A stretch of DNA of 64,000 bases from Undaria pinnatifida. Lineage: Eukaryota; Sar; Phaeophyceae; Laminariales; Alariaceae. Positions 49,301 through 58,519 of this stretch are shown here, in pieces. Numbering within the stretch: the stretch's first letter is position 1; every line of letters begins with the position of its first letter. The notes under the pieces were generated by a model. The model was not told the origin of the DNA. It searched no databases and saw only the letters and a list, made by a program, of their open reading frames with translations. The stretch is from NCBI GenBank assembly GCA_012845835.1, contig JABAKD010000007.1, positions 7,962,566-8,026,565 on the forward strand, read 5' to 3'. The translations under genes were made by a program, and so were the position numbers.

Positions 49301-52300
49301 TTACTGCTGATGCGAGTTGCTAATGCTTTTTTTTCAAGCCCGACTATCACTTCGTCTTTTCAGATGGGAATCCGATTTAATGCTTCCAACATGTCCGCGC
49401 CGTTCAGGCTTACACACACGTTGATCAGCCTCGCCGGTCGCGAGATATTGCAACCGAAACGCAAGAGCCTGCCAAACGAAGCACGTTTTCGTTTGTGACG
49501 ACCCTTCTACTAAGTTTTTGTTTCAGATTTGCCTGACCCCAGCGACAACGTGGCAATCTTCAGTAGTTGCCGGATACATGCGACTCTAGCGTATTCGCCT
49601 CCTTTCTACTTGGTCGCGACATGAAGTCATTTTTTTTTGCGTGTTTTTAATATCTTTGCCAGTCAGAATTGTTCATCTTACCGTAGTAGGAGCGGTACAA
49701 CACGATGTGTACGTGCATATTTTGGAACGTGCCGTTCGTGGCCAGTTCGACCCTAACGCGCGGTAAAACTTTGCAGGATGTCGTCAACTAACGTTAAACA
49801 GCCGACTAATTTTCTAGGAGACGGTACCAACGCGTCTCAAGTACAGGAGCCACTTCCCACCACGGGCATTGGTTAACAAGTAGGCCCCGAAAACCGGGTA
49901 AATTTAGTTTTCGTCCTCAAATTCTGCTCGATTTGTCTCCATATTCCTCGCTAAATATCAGAAACCCTTCTGATAACATTTCCACCCCAATATGACGTCA
50001 TGAAGCGTCCCGAAACGTATTCTCCAGCTCAAACACTGTAAAATGCAACTGACAGATTGATTGAAGCAGGGCGATATATCCTACTTTTGCTATCCCACCG
50101 CAGCTCTTTACAATTTACAGAGCTACTCCATCACCTCCACTACCCGTTTTAGAAGCTATTTTCGCACCAAAGCTTATAGAAGGGGGCATGGTCTACAACG
50201 AGGACCTCAGACTTCCTCCAAGTCGTCATATGTTCAGCAAACAAATCAAGCTTCCGTCCAGGGCAGCTAGAGTGACAGTTAAATGGGATATTCACTTTTA
50301 TATCCACAGGTTTATTGCGGGGTGGGTTGGGAGAGGCGTCAGTACAAAAGAACGGTGCTACCAACAATTTGATTGGAGGTGGGGGAGGCGAAGCTCAGCA
50401 CAAGGATGATGCCGACAGTAGGGTGTTTGCGGGATGCCAAATGTGATTGGGTAGGAACATTTAACAACAGTATGGAAACCGACGAAGGTCGAATAGCCCC
50501 GTTTCGACCAAACCCACAAAATATTAGGTTAGAACAGCCATATTTGTCCGTTTTTGCCCATTTTTTGGCGGATTGGGTTAGCCTTGGGCTTCGACGTTCG
50601 TCCGTTTAAATGATATTATTATATAAATGATATTATTATACCAGGTATGTTTTTCTACCCAACAAAATTTTGGTATCCCGCAAACACTCTAATGATATCG
50701 TATGCACACGTTTACGCGGAGGGAGGGGGGAGGGGGGGCGTACTCATTTGTTGCTTGTCTTAGTCATTTGGCCATTGACAACGCATCCCTTTCTAGACGG
50801 AGCACCGTTCCTACTCCTAGTAGAGACACCTTCAACGTTTGGGCGCTCTTCACGCTTCTTCCAAATATTACATAGAAACTGTTTGTTTATCCTATCCCCC
50901 TCCTATTTCGCCGTCTGCGGCCACCATCTATCTCCTAGGATAGCGATCGTTTTCTCGCTACTCTCTAGTCTAACTCTTCCATGTCACATACGTCTAATTT
51001 CCTCATCTCCTCCAACGCACCCCGTTCCTCCTTGTGAATTTCACATTATCCTACTATGTGAGTCCTACCCTCTGTTGTTGTGCCACACGGGCACATATTA
51101 GAAGCCACGTCCTCCTCCCGACTACTGGTATACCTCTTTCTTCTTCATGGTAGGTCCAGGTCCCCTACACGAAATCGCATTTTCTACTTTTTCGCGTTGT
51201 CCATTGAGCCGTGCAGATACGTTTTCATTCCAATATCTTCCCTCAAACCCCCGTATATCTCTCAAGTGCTTCCTCTGACACCATATTTCTTAGCGTTTGC
51301 CTTTCCCTTTCTTCTCCTCATTCTTTTACTTATGTCTTGTACCCGCCAAACTTCTCTGTAGACAGTTCCTCTTCTTGGTCTCCCCCTAAATCCTTCCAAA
51401 TTTTTCGACTACGTTATCTTATCTTATTCCAGCTCGCCCTTTAGTTACTTCCTCCCACACAGCAGTTTCAACTATGGCTGGCAACCTCTTTTCTGGCATA
51501 TTCTTTACTTTATATTGCCATTTCAACATCGCACGCCTCTATTTGTTTTAATTGGGTACATTCCTAGTTCTGCTCTTAAAACTGTACCAGGTATTACTCA
51601 TCGTATTTGAGCATCGTAGTATCTTTTTAGCTGCTGTCATCCGCACTTTTTACACTTGTTTTACGAATTTCGCGTTCCCTCCACGTACTTCCCCTGCATA
51701 CTCTAATTTTGGTACAATCACATCCAGCAGGAAACCTATTTTTATCCTAGTGTCTAGGTGCGAAGGAGGAAAGGGGTAGGGGTCAGCAAGAAACGCCGCT
51801 GTCATTTGCGATACGCACGCTTTTTATCGCAGTGCACAGGATGTATACGTGTATGCCGTGTCGCGACGGCACTCACTTGCTGAAGTCGGGTGAATGCGTC
51901 GATGAACCTGGTGTACTCCGTGGGAAGCATGTAGCTGTCCGGGTGGAAGGCGTAGACGTCCCCGTGCACCGCCTTCATCTTACGAAGCACTCGCAGCAGA
52001 AAATCTTTCCTGCATCGGCGAAAAAATGAAGTTTTCATGGTTGCCCCGAAAAGTAATGGGGGGGAGGGGGGTTCCGTGAAAAAGGAAGCTGTGTAATAGT
52101 AAAAATTGAACGGGGGTTTTCTTTGTCCTACGGGGTCCCCGCAGAGGAAAATATTTCCTGCAGCGAAAGGGAAGGATAGTCTTTCCGTACGAGAAGCGAC
52201 GATGGTGCGGGAAGCACCAAAAGATTGCTCGAAAAATCTGGAGCCGCGCGCATGAGTGGTATAAGTCGTGCAGACAGCACACCTACGGATATCTGAATCT

Positions 52301-55300
52301 TCTCGCTAGGCTACCAACCGCGAGCAGGAGCAGCAAACAAAAAAACGGCGACACGCATACATGTACAATTGAGACCCTCCTATATCACCGGCTGAATGGT
52401 ATTGGGTGCCCGCTTTAGCGCCTGTGAAATCGGTTGGCACAGATGGGAACAACTAATTCCTGGCAGAATGGGGAAGCAGCACCGGTTGCCACTATAGTGC
52501 CAGTATTTCCGGCTGAGACAGACCAGCACTCTAGAGGGACCACTACGGAACCTTCACCTGGTGATCAAGGTTGAGCGCGGGAAGTGGTTGAGCCGCTGCC
52601 CCTCTCGCACGTCGCGGTACTCCGACGGCTTGAACCGTCCGGACCTCCACTGAAAGTTCCACTGGCCCAGACCACAGACGCGCGATACAGAGTAGGGCAG
52701 GTGTTGTAGCCAAAGTAGAGAAAAGTGATGGTATGATGGTATCTTGGTATCTATATTCGACGCGTGCTACCGTAAGGGTAGCATCCGAACTGTCCCAGGC
52801 TCCTCAGTTGAAGAACTCTGTAAAACAACGATGCTAGGGCCTGCCATGGGCCGATGGTGCGAACCGGGCCGGGCAGGGGCGATATGAAATAACTCCTGGA
52901 CCGGGCCGGGCCGGGTCGTGGCCCAGAAAATGAAAACTTGAAAAAATGTAAACTGGATGGACCCGGCCTGGCCGTGACCCATGAACTGAATATTTGATGG
53001 GGCGGGTCGGGCCGCTGCCCAATAAATGTAGGCTTCATATGGGCCGCTCTACCCAACCCATGAGGCGGTCAACATATTTTCACGGGTCGGCCCATGAGAC
53101 GGCCCACGCGTTTTCCCGAGGCGTTTAGGACCAAGAACCATGGTATTTGGTGTACTGTAAAATACCAGTAAACGAAAACATGTAACGGCTGCGAATCGGT
53201 ATTTAATATGTACTTGTAATATGTAATAATCAGCTGATAGTAATAAACAACAATTTGCAAAAATGTCAGAGTGCATCTTTTAGTACGGGGGAAAAAAATT
53301 CACGAACCAGGTCACAGACATATAAGGCCCGCGTCTCATGGACCTCGCTGCGAATGCCATGGGTCGGGCCAGGGCGGGACGGGAAAAAGTAAAATTTGAC
53401 GGGCCGGGCCGGGCCGCGGCCCATCCTCTGAAAATTTGATGGAGACGAGCCAGGCCGCGGTTCATGTTCTGAACAATTGATGGGCCGGGCCGGGCCGGAC
53501 CGCGGTCCACTTCGTGGACAAAGGTTGGGCTTGGCCGGGCCGGTTGATGGGCCGGGCCGGGCCGGACCGCGGTCCACTTCGTGGACAAAGGTTGGGCTTG
53601 GCCGGGCCGGACGGCCAGGCCTGGCCCAACCCCGGGCCGGTCCACAAGCATCGGCCGATGACAAGCCCTAAAAAGTACAAGATCAGCCGGATGAAGAATC
53701 CCATGGGGCATGGATAACTATAGAAAAACACGCCTCGCCTTCCGAACATGTTGGGTACTTCCTCAGTTGCGGAACCCCATACGTTGGCACGGCTCGTCCG
53801 CTTAGGAAACTCGGACGCGAACCCGGGCTGTTCCACGGCGATCCCCGCCGTGGTGTAGAGTCAGTACTTGTGTGGAATGCGGCACTGGCTACAATATCGA
53901 TAGTAACATAAATAATTCAACAGCAATGGGACCGAGTTGGAGATGAATTAAACTCCGTACCCGTGTGCGCCAAAATGGCAATCATGATAGCCTCATTACA
54001 CCCAGATTAACCTCTGTTTGGCTTGAGAGGGGAATTATGTCAAAAGGAATAGACGATTACAGCATCAGAGACATGAACCAGCCTGAGCTGTTGGGGTAGG
54101 CGGGGTGTCCCAGTTGTAATATGCGGAGCTGAACCAAGCGTGCACAGGGTGGTGATATCTGTACTGCTGCTCGGTATTGTTACGATACTCGCTTGATAGC
54201 GGGTCGCACTCGTTGTGTTTTTGTTGTCGCTTTATATGTGGAAAAAACAAATCTAAGCAGCTGAACAGATGGAGCTGTGAGGTGGAAACAATGCTAAAAT
54301 GACAAGGTCCACCGTCAGTGGCGGAACGATGTACCCGATAGGGACAGCTTACGCTATACCTACAATGGGACCCGAAGGGTGCGCCAGCTAGCGTTGGGCT
54401 GCGAAAGCAACTGAGTTAAATCGACACACGACGCGTATGAAAATACGTGGAAGTATGGTGAGCTAAAGCTTTATTTTTCCCCATCCGCCGGAGGATAAAA
54501 AAAAAAAAAAAAGTACCCTGGTCGTTTTGCGACGGAACACAGACAGCGCTGGGGGCTATATGAATACAAAAAAAAAGAACTAGTGGCATCAATAATATAA
54601 ACGTGGTACTGGTGTTTACTAGTACGTACACACCTGCCCTGAAATATCTGACCTTTCCCATGTGTACACGATTTCCCTCCTTAACTTTGTCAGCCCCGTG
54701 CACACGCTCCTAGTCAACAAAGTGATCCAGACCATGCAAATCATACGGACAATGGATACGCCTGCCCTCGAAACACTTATTTGCCCCCCCATCCCATATG
54801 TCCACGAGATCCCTACTCACATCATCAGCCCCATGCACACGCGCGTCCCACTCTGTCCACCCCGGCCGCTGCCCGAGCACCATCCTCACCGCCGGGGGCG
54901 TCTGTTCGGGAATGACGTAAATTACTTGTTGTGAACTCGCCGCCGCGCCTCTGTCGGCGCCATTGCACCCCTCGTCGCTTGCTCCTTCAGTAGCTCCGCC
55001 CCCGAGATCCATACCGGAACCCGCTCCCCCCCCAGCTCCGTTGAGCTCCTCGTGGTTTTCCCCTTCCTTAGCTTCGTCGTCGACACCCTTGCAGGAACCA
55101 GCCACCCTCTTTTCTCCGTGACCTGTAGCTCTTTCCTGGCTCGGGTTTCGATCTTCTGCTTCTTTGACATCGCCCCCGACATCCTTACCGGAACTTTCCA
55201 CCCACCCTCCTCCATCTCGATTGCTCGTGATTCTTTGTTGGCGTGTGTCCCGATCGTTAGCACCGGTACTGGCAATGTGGCAGGCGTTCTCGCCGCCGAG

Positions 55301-55606
55301 TTCGAGGTCACCGCTAAGCACCGTGTCGCTGGATTGTATACAACCTTTGGGGTATCCGCAATGGTTATCGGGTGCCACCGGTGCCGGGATTTTCACGCTG
55401 CCTGTCGCCGCCGCCGCGGCAAAGCTACGACTATCGTCTCGCCCAGCGCCGAATCTCCTCCCTTTGAGATCGCCCAAGTCGCAATCAACTCCGTCCTGAG
55501 AAGTTCTGATCGCCAAGTGATCGCCTAGATGGCAATGAACTCCGCCCGGCAAGGGCCCAGTTGCGAATAGCTCGTAGGGTAATGATTCTTGGTCCTTCTT
55601 CGCCAT
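39568..55606 (-). CDS. Tubulin tyrosine ligase-like (TTLL) protein, probable tubulin polyglutamylase; ten-exon gene
   Basis: Proposed join (minus strand): 55606-54821, 52661-52558, 52009-51877, about 48028-47850, 46828-46751, 46021-45884, 44830-44654, 44225-44166, 43649-42641, 41577-39568, giving about 1,557 residues. TTLL enzymes are ATP-grasp ligases that add glutamate (or other amino acids) to tubulin tails in axonemes and cytoplasmic microtubules. Family motifs appear in the right order: LNHFPRS, TRKD, LPTEY, WIVKP with the ATP-binding lysine (about 355), SSRGRG, QRYV, DLRLYA, GIVRFATSK, HLTN, CFELFGFD and LIEIN, whose Glu (about 537) should bind Mg. The order and the RGRG signature resemble TTLL5/TTLL4-type polyglutamylases. 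Reading phase is consistent at every junction except exon 3 to exon 4. The roughly 1,000-residue tail is Gln- and Gly/Ala-rich. The start Met and the final stop are the least certain parts; an upstream exon or later splice is possible. The gene looks intact. Confidence 0.88.
41664..41742 (+). repeat. GGGA microsatellite in TTLL intron 9
   Basis: About 19 uninterrupted GGGA units between exon 10 and the decayed copy of its acceptor. Pro-Ser frames on the minus strand are artefacts. Confidence 0.95.
41787..41850 (-). pseudogene. Decayed copy of the TTLL exon 10 acceptor boundary
   Basis: In intron 9. Plus-strand GGACACACGCTTTGACCTGC matches exon 10's GGACACACGCTTGGACCTGC (19 of 20), covering the CAG acceptor and the VQACV codons; similarity then fades. 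It is separated from the true exon by a GGGA microsatellite. Confidence 0.6.
42641..43649 (-). CDS. TTLL exon 9 (end of TTL domain, Gln-rich tail)
   Basis: 1,009 bp after an AAGCGCAG acceptor. Begins LVKLPLISDLLDLVDVESAG, which matches the helix closing the TTL domain. About 280 residues of low-complexity tail follow: Gln/Arg-rich, with an uninterrupted CAG-type run near 43270-43312, then Pro/Ser- and Gly-rich parts and tandem KxWLxxDxxGxG-like segments. I end it at the strong donor AAG|GTAAGC because the phase (0) matches exon 10. If unspliced, the frame would run on to a stop at 42407. Confidence 0.75.
43781..43880 (-). pseudogene. Decayed copy 1 of the TTLL exon 9 acceptor boundary
   Basis: In intron 8. 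Plus-strand GTCGACGATGTCCAGGAGAT followed by CCGCGATAAACGGCGGG parallels exon 9's GTCGACGAGGTCCAACAGAT and CCGAAATTAGCGGAAG. The similarity continues through the acceptor into the upstream intron (TTTCG...GTGTACGG). Confidence 0.7.
43985..44050 (-). pseudogene. Decayed copy 2 of the TTLL exon 9 acceptor boundary
   Basis: In intron 8, about 200 bp further upstream. Plus-strand GTTTCGCCAGCCTGCATTTG matches the exon 9 acceptor region GTTTCACCAGCCTGCGCTTT. The match is short, but it keeps the CAG acceptor on the minus strand. Confidence 0.55.
44166..44225 (-). CDS. TTLL exon 8 (metal-binding motif)
   Basis: 60 bp between TATGATAG and GTGAGT. Encodes PHLIEINCSPALGLDEDTD, the family's PWLxEVNxSPSL motif, with His in place of the usual Trp; Glu and Asn here coordinate ATP-Mg. 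It is too short to be found except by motif and by the matching phases (2 in, 2 out). Confidence 0.88.
44654..44830 (-). CDS. TTLL exon 7
   Basis: 177 bp between a GCGTGCAG acceptor and a GTGATC donor. Encodes KWSRLWTKIRSLV, a hydrophobic stretch, then GHASCFELFGFDIMVDNRLS. CFELxGFD is the conserved segment leading to the metal-binding Glu-Ile-Asn of exon 8. Phase 2 in and out; AG plus G of exon 8 makes Arg, giving NRLSRPHLIEIN across the junction. Confidence 0.9.
45884..46021 (-). CDS. TTLL exon 6
   Basis: 138 bp between an ACCGCAG acceptor and a GTACGC donor. Encodes YKGSPHDDLFGHLTNSSINK, then a spacer and GGGCKWTLKKLQR. HLTN, the following Ser-x-Asn-Lys and the KWTL segment are TTLL signatures. 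Phase 2 at both ends; TG plus G of exon 7 gives Trp. A near-identical copy of its 5' half lies upstream at 46316-46394. Confidence 0.9.
46305..46396 (-). pseudogene. Recent partial copy of TTLL exon 6
   Basis: By hand comparison 65 of 71 bases match exon 6 (46316-46394 against 45945-46024), including a usable CAG acceptor and an open frame (GYLTSSSINKRS). The conserved HLTN becomes YLTS, removing the His and Asn. No good donor follows, and the KWTL half is absent. It lies in intron 5 upstream of the real exon. An alternative exon cannot be excluded without RNA. Confidence 0.85.
46751..46828 (-). CDS. TTLL exon 5
   Basis: 78 bp between CTCTGCCAG and GTAAGC. Encodes YAVVTSLHPMTVHLYRDG followed by IVRFATSK, the TTLL strand pair normally read as VLVTSxDPLxxYLYxxGLxRFAT. 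Enters in phase 2 from exon 4 and leaves in phase 2; AA plus G of exon 6 gives Lys. Confidence 0.9.
   Translation of the reverse strand, partial: LCRGDFAPSDDGASLQGRHRALRHL
47130..47200 (-). pseudogene. Decayed copy 3 of the TTLL exon 4 donor boundary
   Basis: In intron 4, farther downstream. The minus strand reads CCATCCATCGTGCAGGGCTA then ACGTCCCAAGCCCGCTAACA, matching exon 4's codons for PSIVQRYVPNPL. The match is lost before the donor. Confidence 0.55.
47525..47603 (-). pseudogene. Decayed copy 2 of the TTLL exon 4 donor boundary
   Basis: In intron 4, about 150 bp beyond copy 1. The minus strand reads CCGTCCATCGTGCATCGCTA ... GACTACAAGGTGACTAAC ... GCGAGTGG, aligned to exon 4's PSIVQRYV to DLRL stretch and its donor. 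Confidence 0.65.
47675..47770 (-). pseudogene. Decayed copy 1 of the TTLL exon 4 donor boundary
   Basis: In intron 4. The minus strand reads GACCGTCCTTGGTGTAGTGC ... CTACGAGGCTGGCTGAC ... GTGAGTGG, parallel to exon 4's last ~75 bases including its GTGAGT donor. The reading frame is not conserved. Confidence 0.65.
47850..48063 (-). CDS. TTLL exon 4 (ATP-binding core)
   Basis: Encodes WIVKPSDSSRGRGVYLL, then PSIVQRYVPNPL and GGYKADLRL: the nucleotide-binding Lys, the glycine-rich RGRG loop and the Q-R-Y and D-L-R motifs of the ATP-grasp fold. The donor GTGAGT cuts within a Leu codon; CT joins T of exon 5 to give DLRLYA. The 5' end is unresolved. The best-looking acceptor (CGGCGCAG, exon from 48063) needs one extra base from the previous exon. 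AAG sites giving starts at 48037 or 48028 keep the phase but lack a pyrimidine tract. A small unseen exon in intron 3 would also solve this. Three decayed copies of its 3' boundary follow in intron 4. Confidence 0.85.
50736..51776 (-). mobile_element. LINE 3' fragment inside TTLL intron 3
   Basis: Reverse complement of the 9,840-10,922 LINE segment: the shared tail AATGAGTACGCCCCC, the CPCGTT zinc-knuckle start, the DRWWPQTA-type segment and the VIVPKLEYAG segment are all recognisable on the minus strand. It begins further 3' than the first copy, as usual for 5'-truncated LINE insertions. It is oriented with the host gene. The frame is broken. Confidence 0.75.
51877..52009 (-). CDS. TTLL exon 3
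   Basis: 133 bp between a GATGCAG acceptor and a GTGAGT donor. Encodes KDFLLRVLRKMKAVHG, then FHPDSYMLPTEYTRFIDAF, matching the TTLL segment where a Pro-x-Thr/Ser-Tyr-x-Leu-Pro motif precedes the ATP-binding lysine. Ends in phase 0 after two Gln codons. A decayed copy of its 5' boundary lies upstream in intron 2 (about 52,050-52,160). Confidence 0.88.
52050..52160 (-). pseudogene. Decayed copy of the TTLL exon 3 acceptor boundary
   Basis: The minus-strand sequence TTTCGCTGCAGGAAATATTT and what follows parallels exon 3's GATGCAGGAAAGATTT start. Translated, CRKYFPLRGPRRTKK corresponds to exon 3's RKDFLLRVLRKMK. It sits in intron 2, just upstream of the true exon. Similarity fades after about 50 bases. 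Confidence 0.6.
52558..52661 (-). CDS. TTLL exon 2
   Basis: 104 bp after a CAG acceptor. Encodes WNFQW, a linker, then QRLNHFPRSTLIT and the first two bases of Arg. The NHFP motif is diagnostic of TTLL proteins. The donor is GTGAAG. It starts in phase 0 from exon 1, and AG joins G of exon 3 to make TRKD, a near-invariant TTLL junction sequence. Too short to stand out as an open reading frame; found by family motif. Confidence 0.88.
52850..53110 (+). repeat. GGGCCGGGCC array, block 1 (TTLL intron 1)
   Basis: Degenerate units built on GGCCGGGCCGGG with AAATTTGA-type spacers. Open frames read Ala-Arg-Pro-Gly-Pro repeats and are artefacts of base composition. Confidence 0.8.
53330..53650 (+). 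repeat. GGGCCGGGCC array, block 2, with a ~70-bp direct repeat
   Basis: Same motif as block 1. Within it, TTGATGGGCCGGGCCGGGCC, GGACCGCGGTCCACTTCGTG and GACAAAGGTTGGGCTTGG occur twice in tandem (about 53,478-53,547 and 53,548-53,612), essentially identical, so the last duplication is recent. Part of intron 1. Confidence 0.85.
54404..54500 (+). repeat. Solo copy of the short repeat nested in the 9.7-kb LINE
   Basis: Near-identical to 9,694-9,785 over the GCAACTGAGTTAAATCGACA core, the ACGACGCGTATGAAAATACG part and the CCATCCGCCGGAGGATA end, followed by an A run. It lies in intron 1 of the TTLL gene. Confidence 0.6.
54622..54712 (-). pseudogene. Decayed copy of the TTLL exon 1 / intron 1 boundary
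   Basis: On the minus strand, the stretch from GAGCGTGTGCACGGGGCTGA through AGGGCAGGTGTGTACG aligns base for base, with a few gaps, to exon 1's end and the first ~80 bases of intron 1 (54,740-54,835). The copy's donor no longer reads GTGAGT. It lies directly downstream of its source in the same orientation, as expected of a tandem duplication about 125 bp long. Confidence 0.7.
54821..55606 (-). CDS. TTLL exon 1
   Basis: 262 codons from the Met at 55606 to a GTGAGT donor. The first ~225 residues are low-complexity, rich in Gly, Asp, Glu and Ala. The end enters the TTL domain with IYVIPEQTPPAVRMVLG followed by GWTEWDARVHGADD, matching the family's N-terminal strand and helix before the first Trp-rich segment. 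Ends in phase 0, which fits exon 2. The open frame runs on past the donor to 54710, but the family match continues only if the donor is used. No promoter element was recognised upstream, and the start could be a later Met or lie in an unseen upstream exon. Confidence 0.75.
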
Positions 55607-58519
55607 GCTTGTGCTGCTCGTTGGTGTTCAGGGGGGCCCGCAGAAGACTTTTCTCTGTACATGGGGAAACACGAGGTGAAAAAAAGACCATTCAAGCATT
55701 CATTCATGGCGTGGACGTGGGTGACACTGGTACCCATCGGGTTTGCGGCGGAGGGTCTCACTTGAGGTCGAAAGCCGGAGAGTGCGGGGAGTTTTATTAT
55801 TCGTACTTCAAATCAAATCCAAATATATACTTCGATGTAGTTCATGCCCCAACTGTGGGTGCAGTTCTAAAAGGGTCGAGCATTTTGCGCAATGTATTAT
55901 TCCCCGCCCGCACGATCAATAAAGTCGGGTCCACTGGAACACCAAGGGCAGCGCAAATACCCGTGTATAACAGCGCATAACACCCCCCCTCTGCAGAATT
56001 TTAAAGCCGACATCCTGCCAAACCAGACCGGCAAAAAAAACGAAAGCGGCGGCTTTCGGAATATCTCGCCGAGATTTTTCCATAGATGCGTCGCTTGGCG
56101 TGTGCACTCTACAGGACGTCGACAACATCGGTATTGAAATTCAGATTAGGGGGGTTGTTATAAACCTGTCACGTTCGGCAGGAGGCGGTTCTGACCCGCG
56201 AGGACCACCGCGAATCGCGTTTTTTTTTTTCCTGCCTTGTTGATCACGATTTGTAGACTGAACGATGTTCACACGGGCGAATAAAGAAGAATCGATGACC
56301 GAGCGCATGCGTGCGTTCGAATGCGAACACCGTGCCCTTTGTCGCAGGGCTATCCTCTTTTTTTCCTTTCATCTTTTATCATCAATTTTAGTCTCCAGCG
56401 CAACCCGTACGAGGTTTTTCCCTCGGCGACCTTCTGGACAAGGTCATGCCGTGGTCACAGTTGTCTGTTTTCCCGTTTTTTCCGTCGGTACGTTCCTTTC
56501 GTCTTATCGCGCAAAGAATTCATCATTCGCACTTTTCGGCCATTTATTTTCGTCGATTTTTGGTCCTCCTGTAGCTTGTTAACCCTGCTATTTGGAATAA
56601 TACTTCTATTTTCCACTGTTTTGTCCAAACAAAATTATGTAGCAGTTCCAAAGGATCCCGGTATTATTATAGAACCACTTATACAGATGTCGGGCGCTCC
56701 GGAAGTCGCCCTCGGCATATTCTCCCACCTCGCAGCCATCCTCACTAGGCTCATGAGTGATGACGGTAAAAATGTGTTTTCCGCATCGATCTGCGTATAG
56801 ATCTTTGCTACGATGGTCAAAGGATCAAGACGACACACTTTCAGTTGAGGACGTGAAATCGAGCCTTGCCGCCAGGTAGAGTTGCTTTTATATATCATTT
56901 TTTACGTATGATTTTTCTTTTGTACGAGAACGTTCTTCTGGTTTGTTTACGTATACTTTTTCCTCTCTCCAGGCAGGAATCTCCTCCTGATTTTCCAGCT
57001 CCTAATTTCTTCTTTGACTTGGCTTTTTTTGCTGTGTTATTCGTACCCGTAGTACGCTGATTATTTTATTTGCTTTCCGCCGTTGTTCATATGGATTGGT
57101 CTTGGTTCAATAACCCTTTTCATAGCAGCGTGTACAATCATTTTGGTGTCATTCTCCCCACTTTGTTCCTCGAATGAATGCGTACTACAAGAAAAATTAA
57201 GCGATACCAACAAATTTGGATTTTTTCCAAGTACCGATGACACTGCCGAAAATGATAGAGTCGTTCCTAAACGAAATTTCCCAAACTTGCTGTTTTGGCA
57301 AGAAAAAATTGGCAACACTTACTTTCATGAATTCGACAAAACTTTCTATCGCCAAACACTGCGCATTTGATTTGGCAAGTTTTTGGAAAATATTTGGTAA
57401 GTTTTGTCATCATAACGCCCTCAGATTTTGTTCAAACCCCTCACAGCAGCAGCTGCAGGGAGCCAACGGCACGCCGCCGCTCTCTATGGAGTAAATGCTG
57501 GTGCAGATAGGACTCAAGGCACAGCTCATGTACCTCAGAGGTTGGCAGTCCTCCCAGCCCGGTCAAATTCGCCTGGGAAAAGCTGGAGCGGCTGCTGTTT
57601 GTGATGATGCTTCAGCACCCGCGAAAAACGACGCCCATGTGGCGTTTACGCGGGCCTCACGGCCAATGTCGCCAGCCTTATCACTGCCGCTGACAATGAC
57701 ACCGTCTATCCTCCGTACTTCCCGCTATTCAACAGAATATAGAAGTTAGAGCAAGTCTAACATCGGGCGTCGTAAAGTGGTCTGGTTTGTACAACCTTGA
57801 GTTTGCGTTATTGGCCTAAAACGGCAAATGAAAAGGCTAATCTCACTACTTTCCAAAAACTTGTCAACGAAACGGAACGGAAGTATCCAAAAAAACTTTG
57901 GCAAGTTTTTTGCTATCTTGGCAAGTCCAAATTTCCCAAAACTTGCCGAAAAAGTGTCGTTATTATTGGAAATGACCCCTGCGATGGTCCGCTGTCTAGA
58001 TGTAATGATATTGTTCGAGCATTGACCCGAAAATTCGTCGAATTCAAGGCTGATGTCCTTAAAATATTCTCATAAAATATTGTTTTATATGTGACATAAG
58101 GTGTGACTGACGTGCGTGATTTTGATTAGACTGCTTTTTCCACCCATTGCCATCCGGCACAGCCCTTGTCCGTGCCGAGTCGTCATCCTAGAATGAGAAA
58201 ACAAAAAAAGTTCTGTACTCACTCACTCGTAGTCTCAAACTTCGAGACAGACATATACGCCGCGGGTGATTAAAGCAAGCTACCAGGCGCATACGGTATT
58301 TTAACGCATGCGGCGTCCGGGCTGTTTTTATGGAGCATGGCGGCGGGACTCTTGGCATTGTCAAAGTCACCAACCTGCACCTTGGTTTTTCCATTAATCG
58401 TGAGCTTCTGCCTGCTTCACATAATTTGCGGTATTTTTTATTCCTGAGCGAGCGTAGAGGGCGGCGAATACTGCCCGCGGAGCGAAGCGCCTTGTATGAT
58501 ACGTGTATGATATTATAAA
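55607..58519. other. Upstream of TTLL; no recognisable gene
   Basis: No clear promoter motif. A cluster of AACTTGCC / GGCAAGTTT motifs in both orientations lies at 57,290-57,410 and 57,850-57,960, possibly a decayed inverted-repeat element. A frame near 57,640-57,735 (GVYAGLTANVASLITAADND) looks protein-like but is unrecognised. Confidence 0.45.

Noticed and set aside
53266-53836. Ala-Arg-Pro-Gly-Pro open frames
   Set aside because: Explained by the GGGCCGGGCC array within TTLL intron 1.
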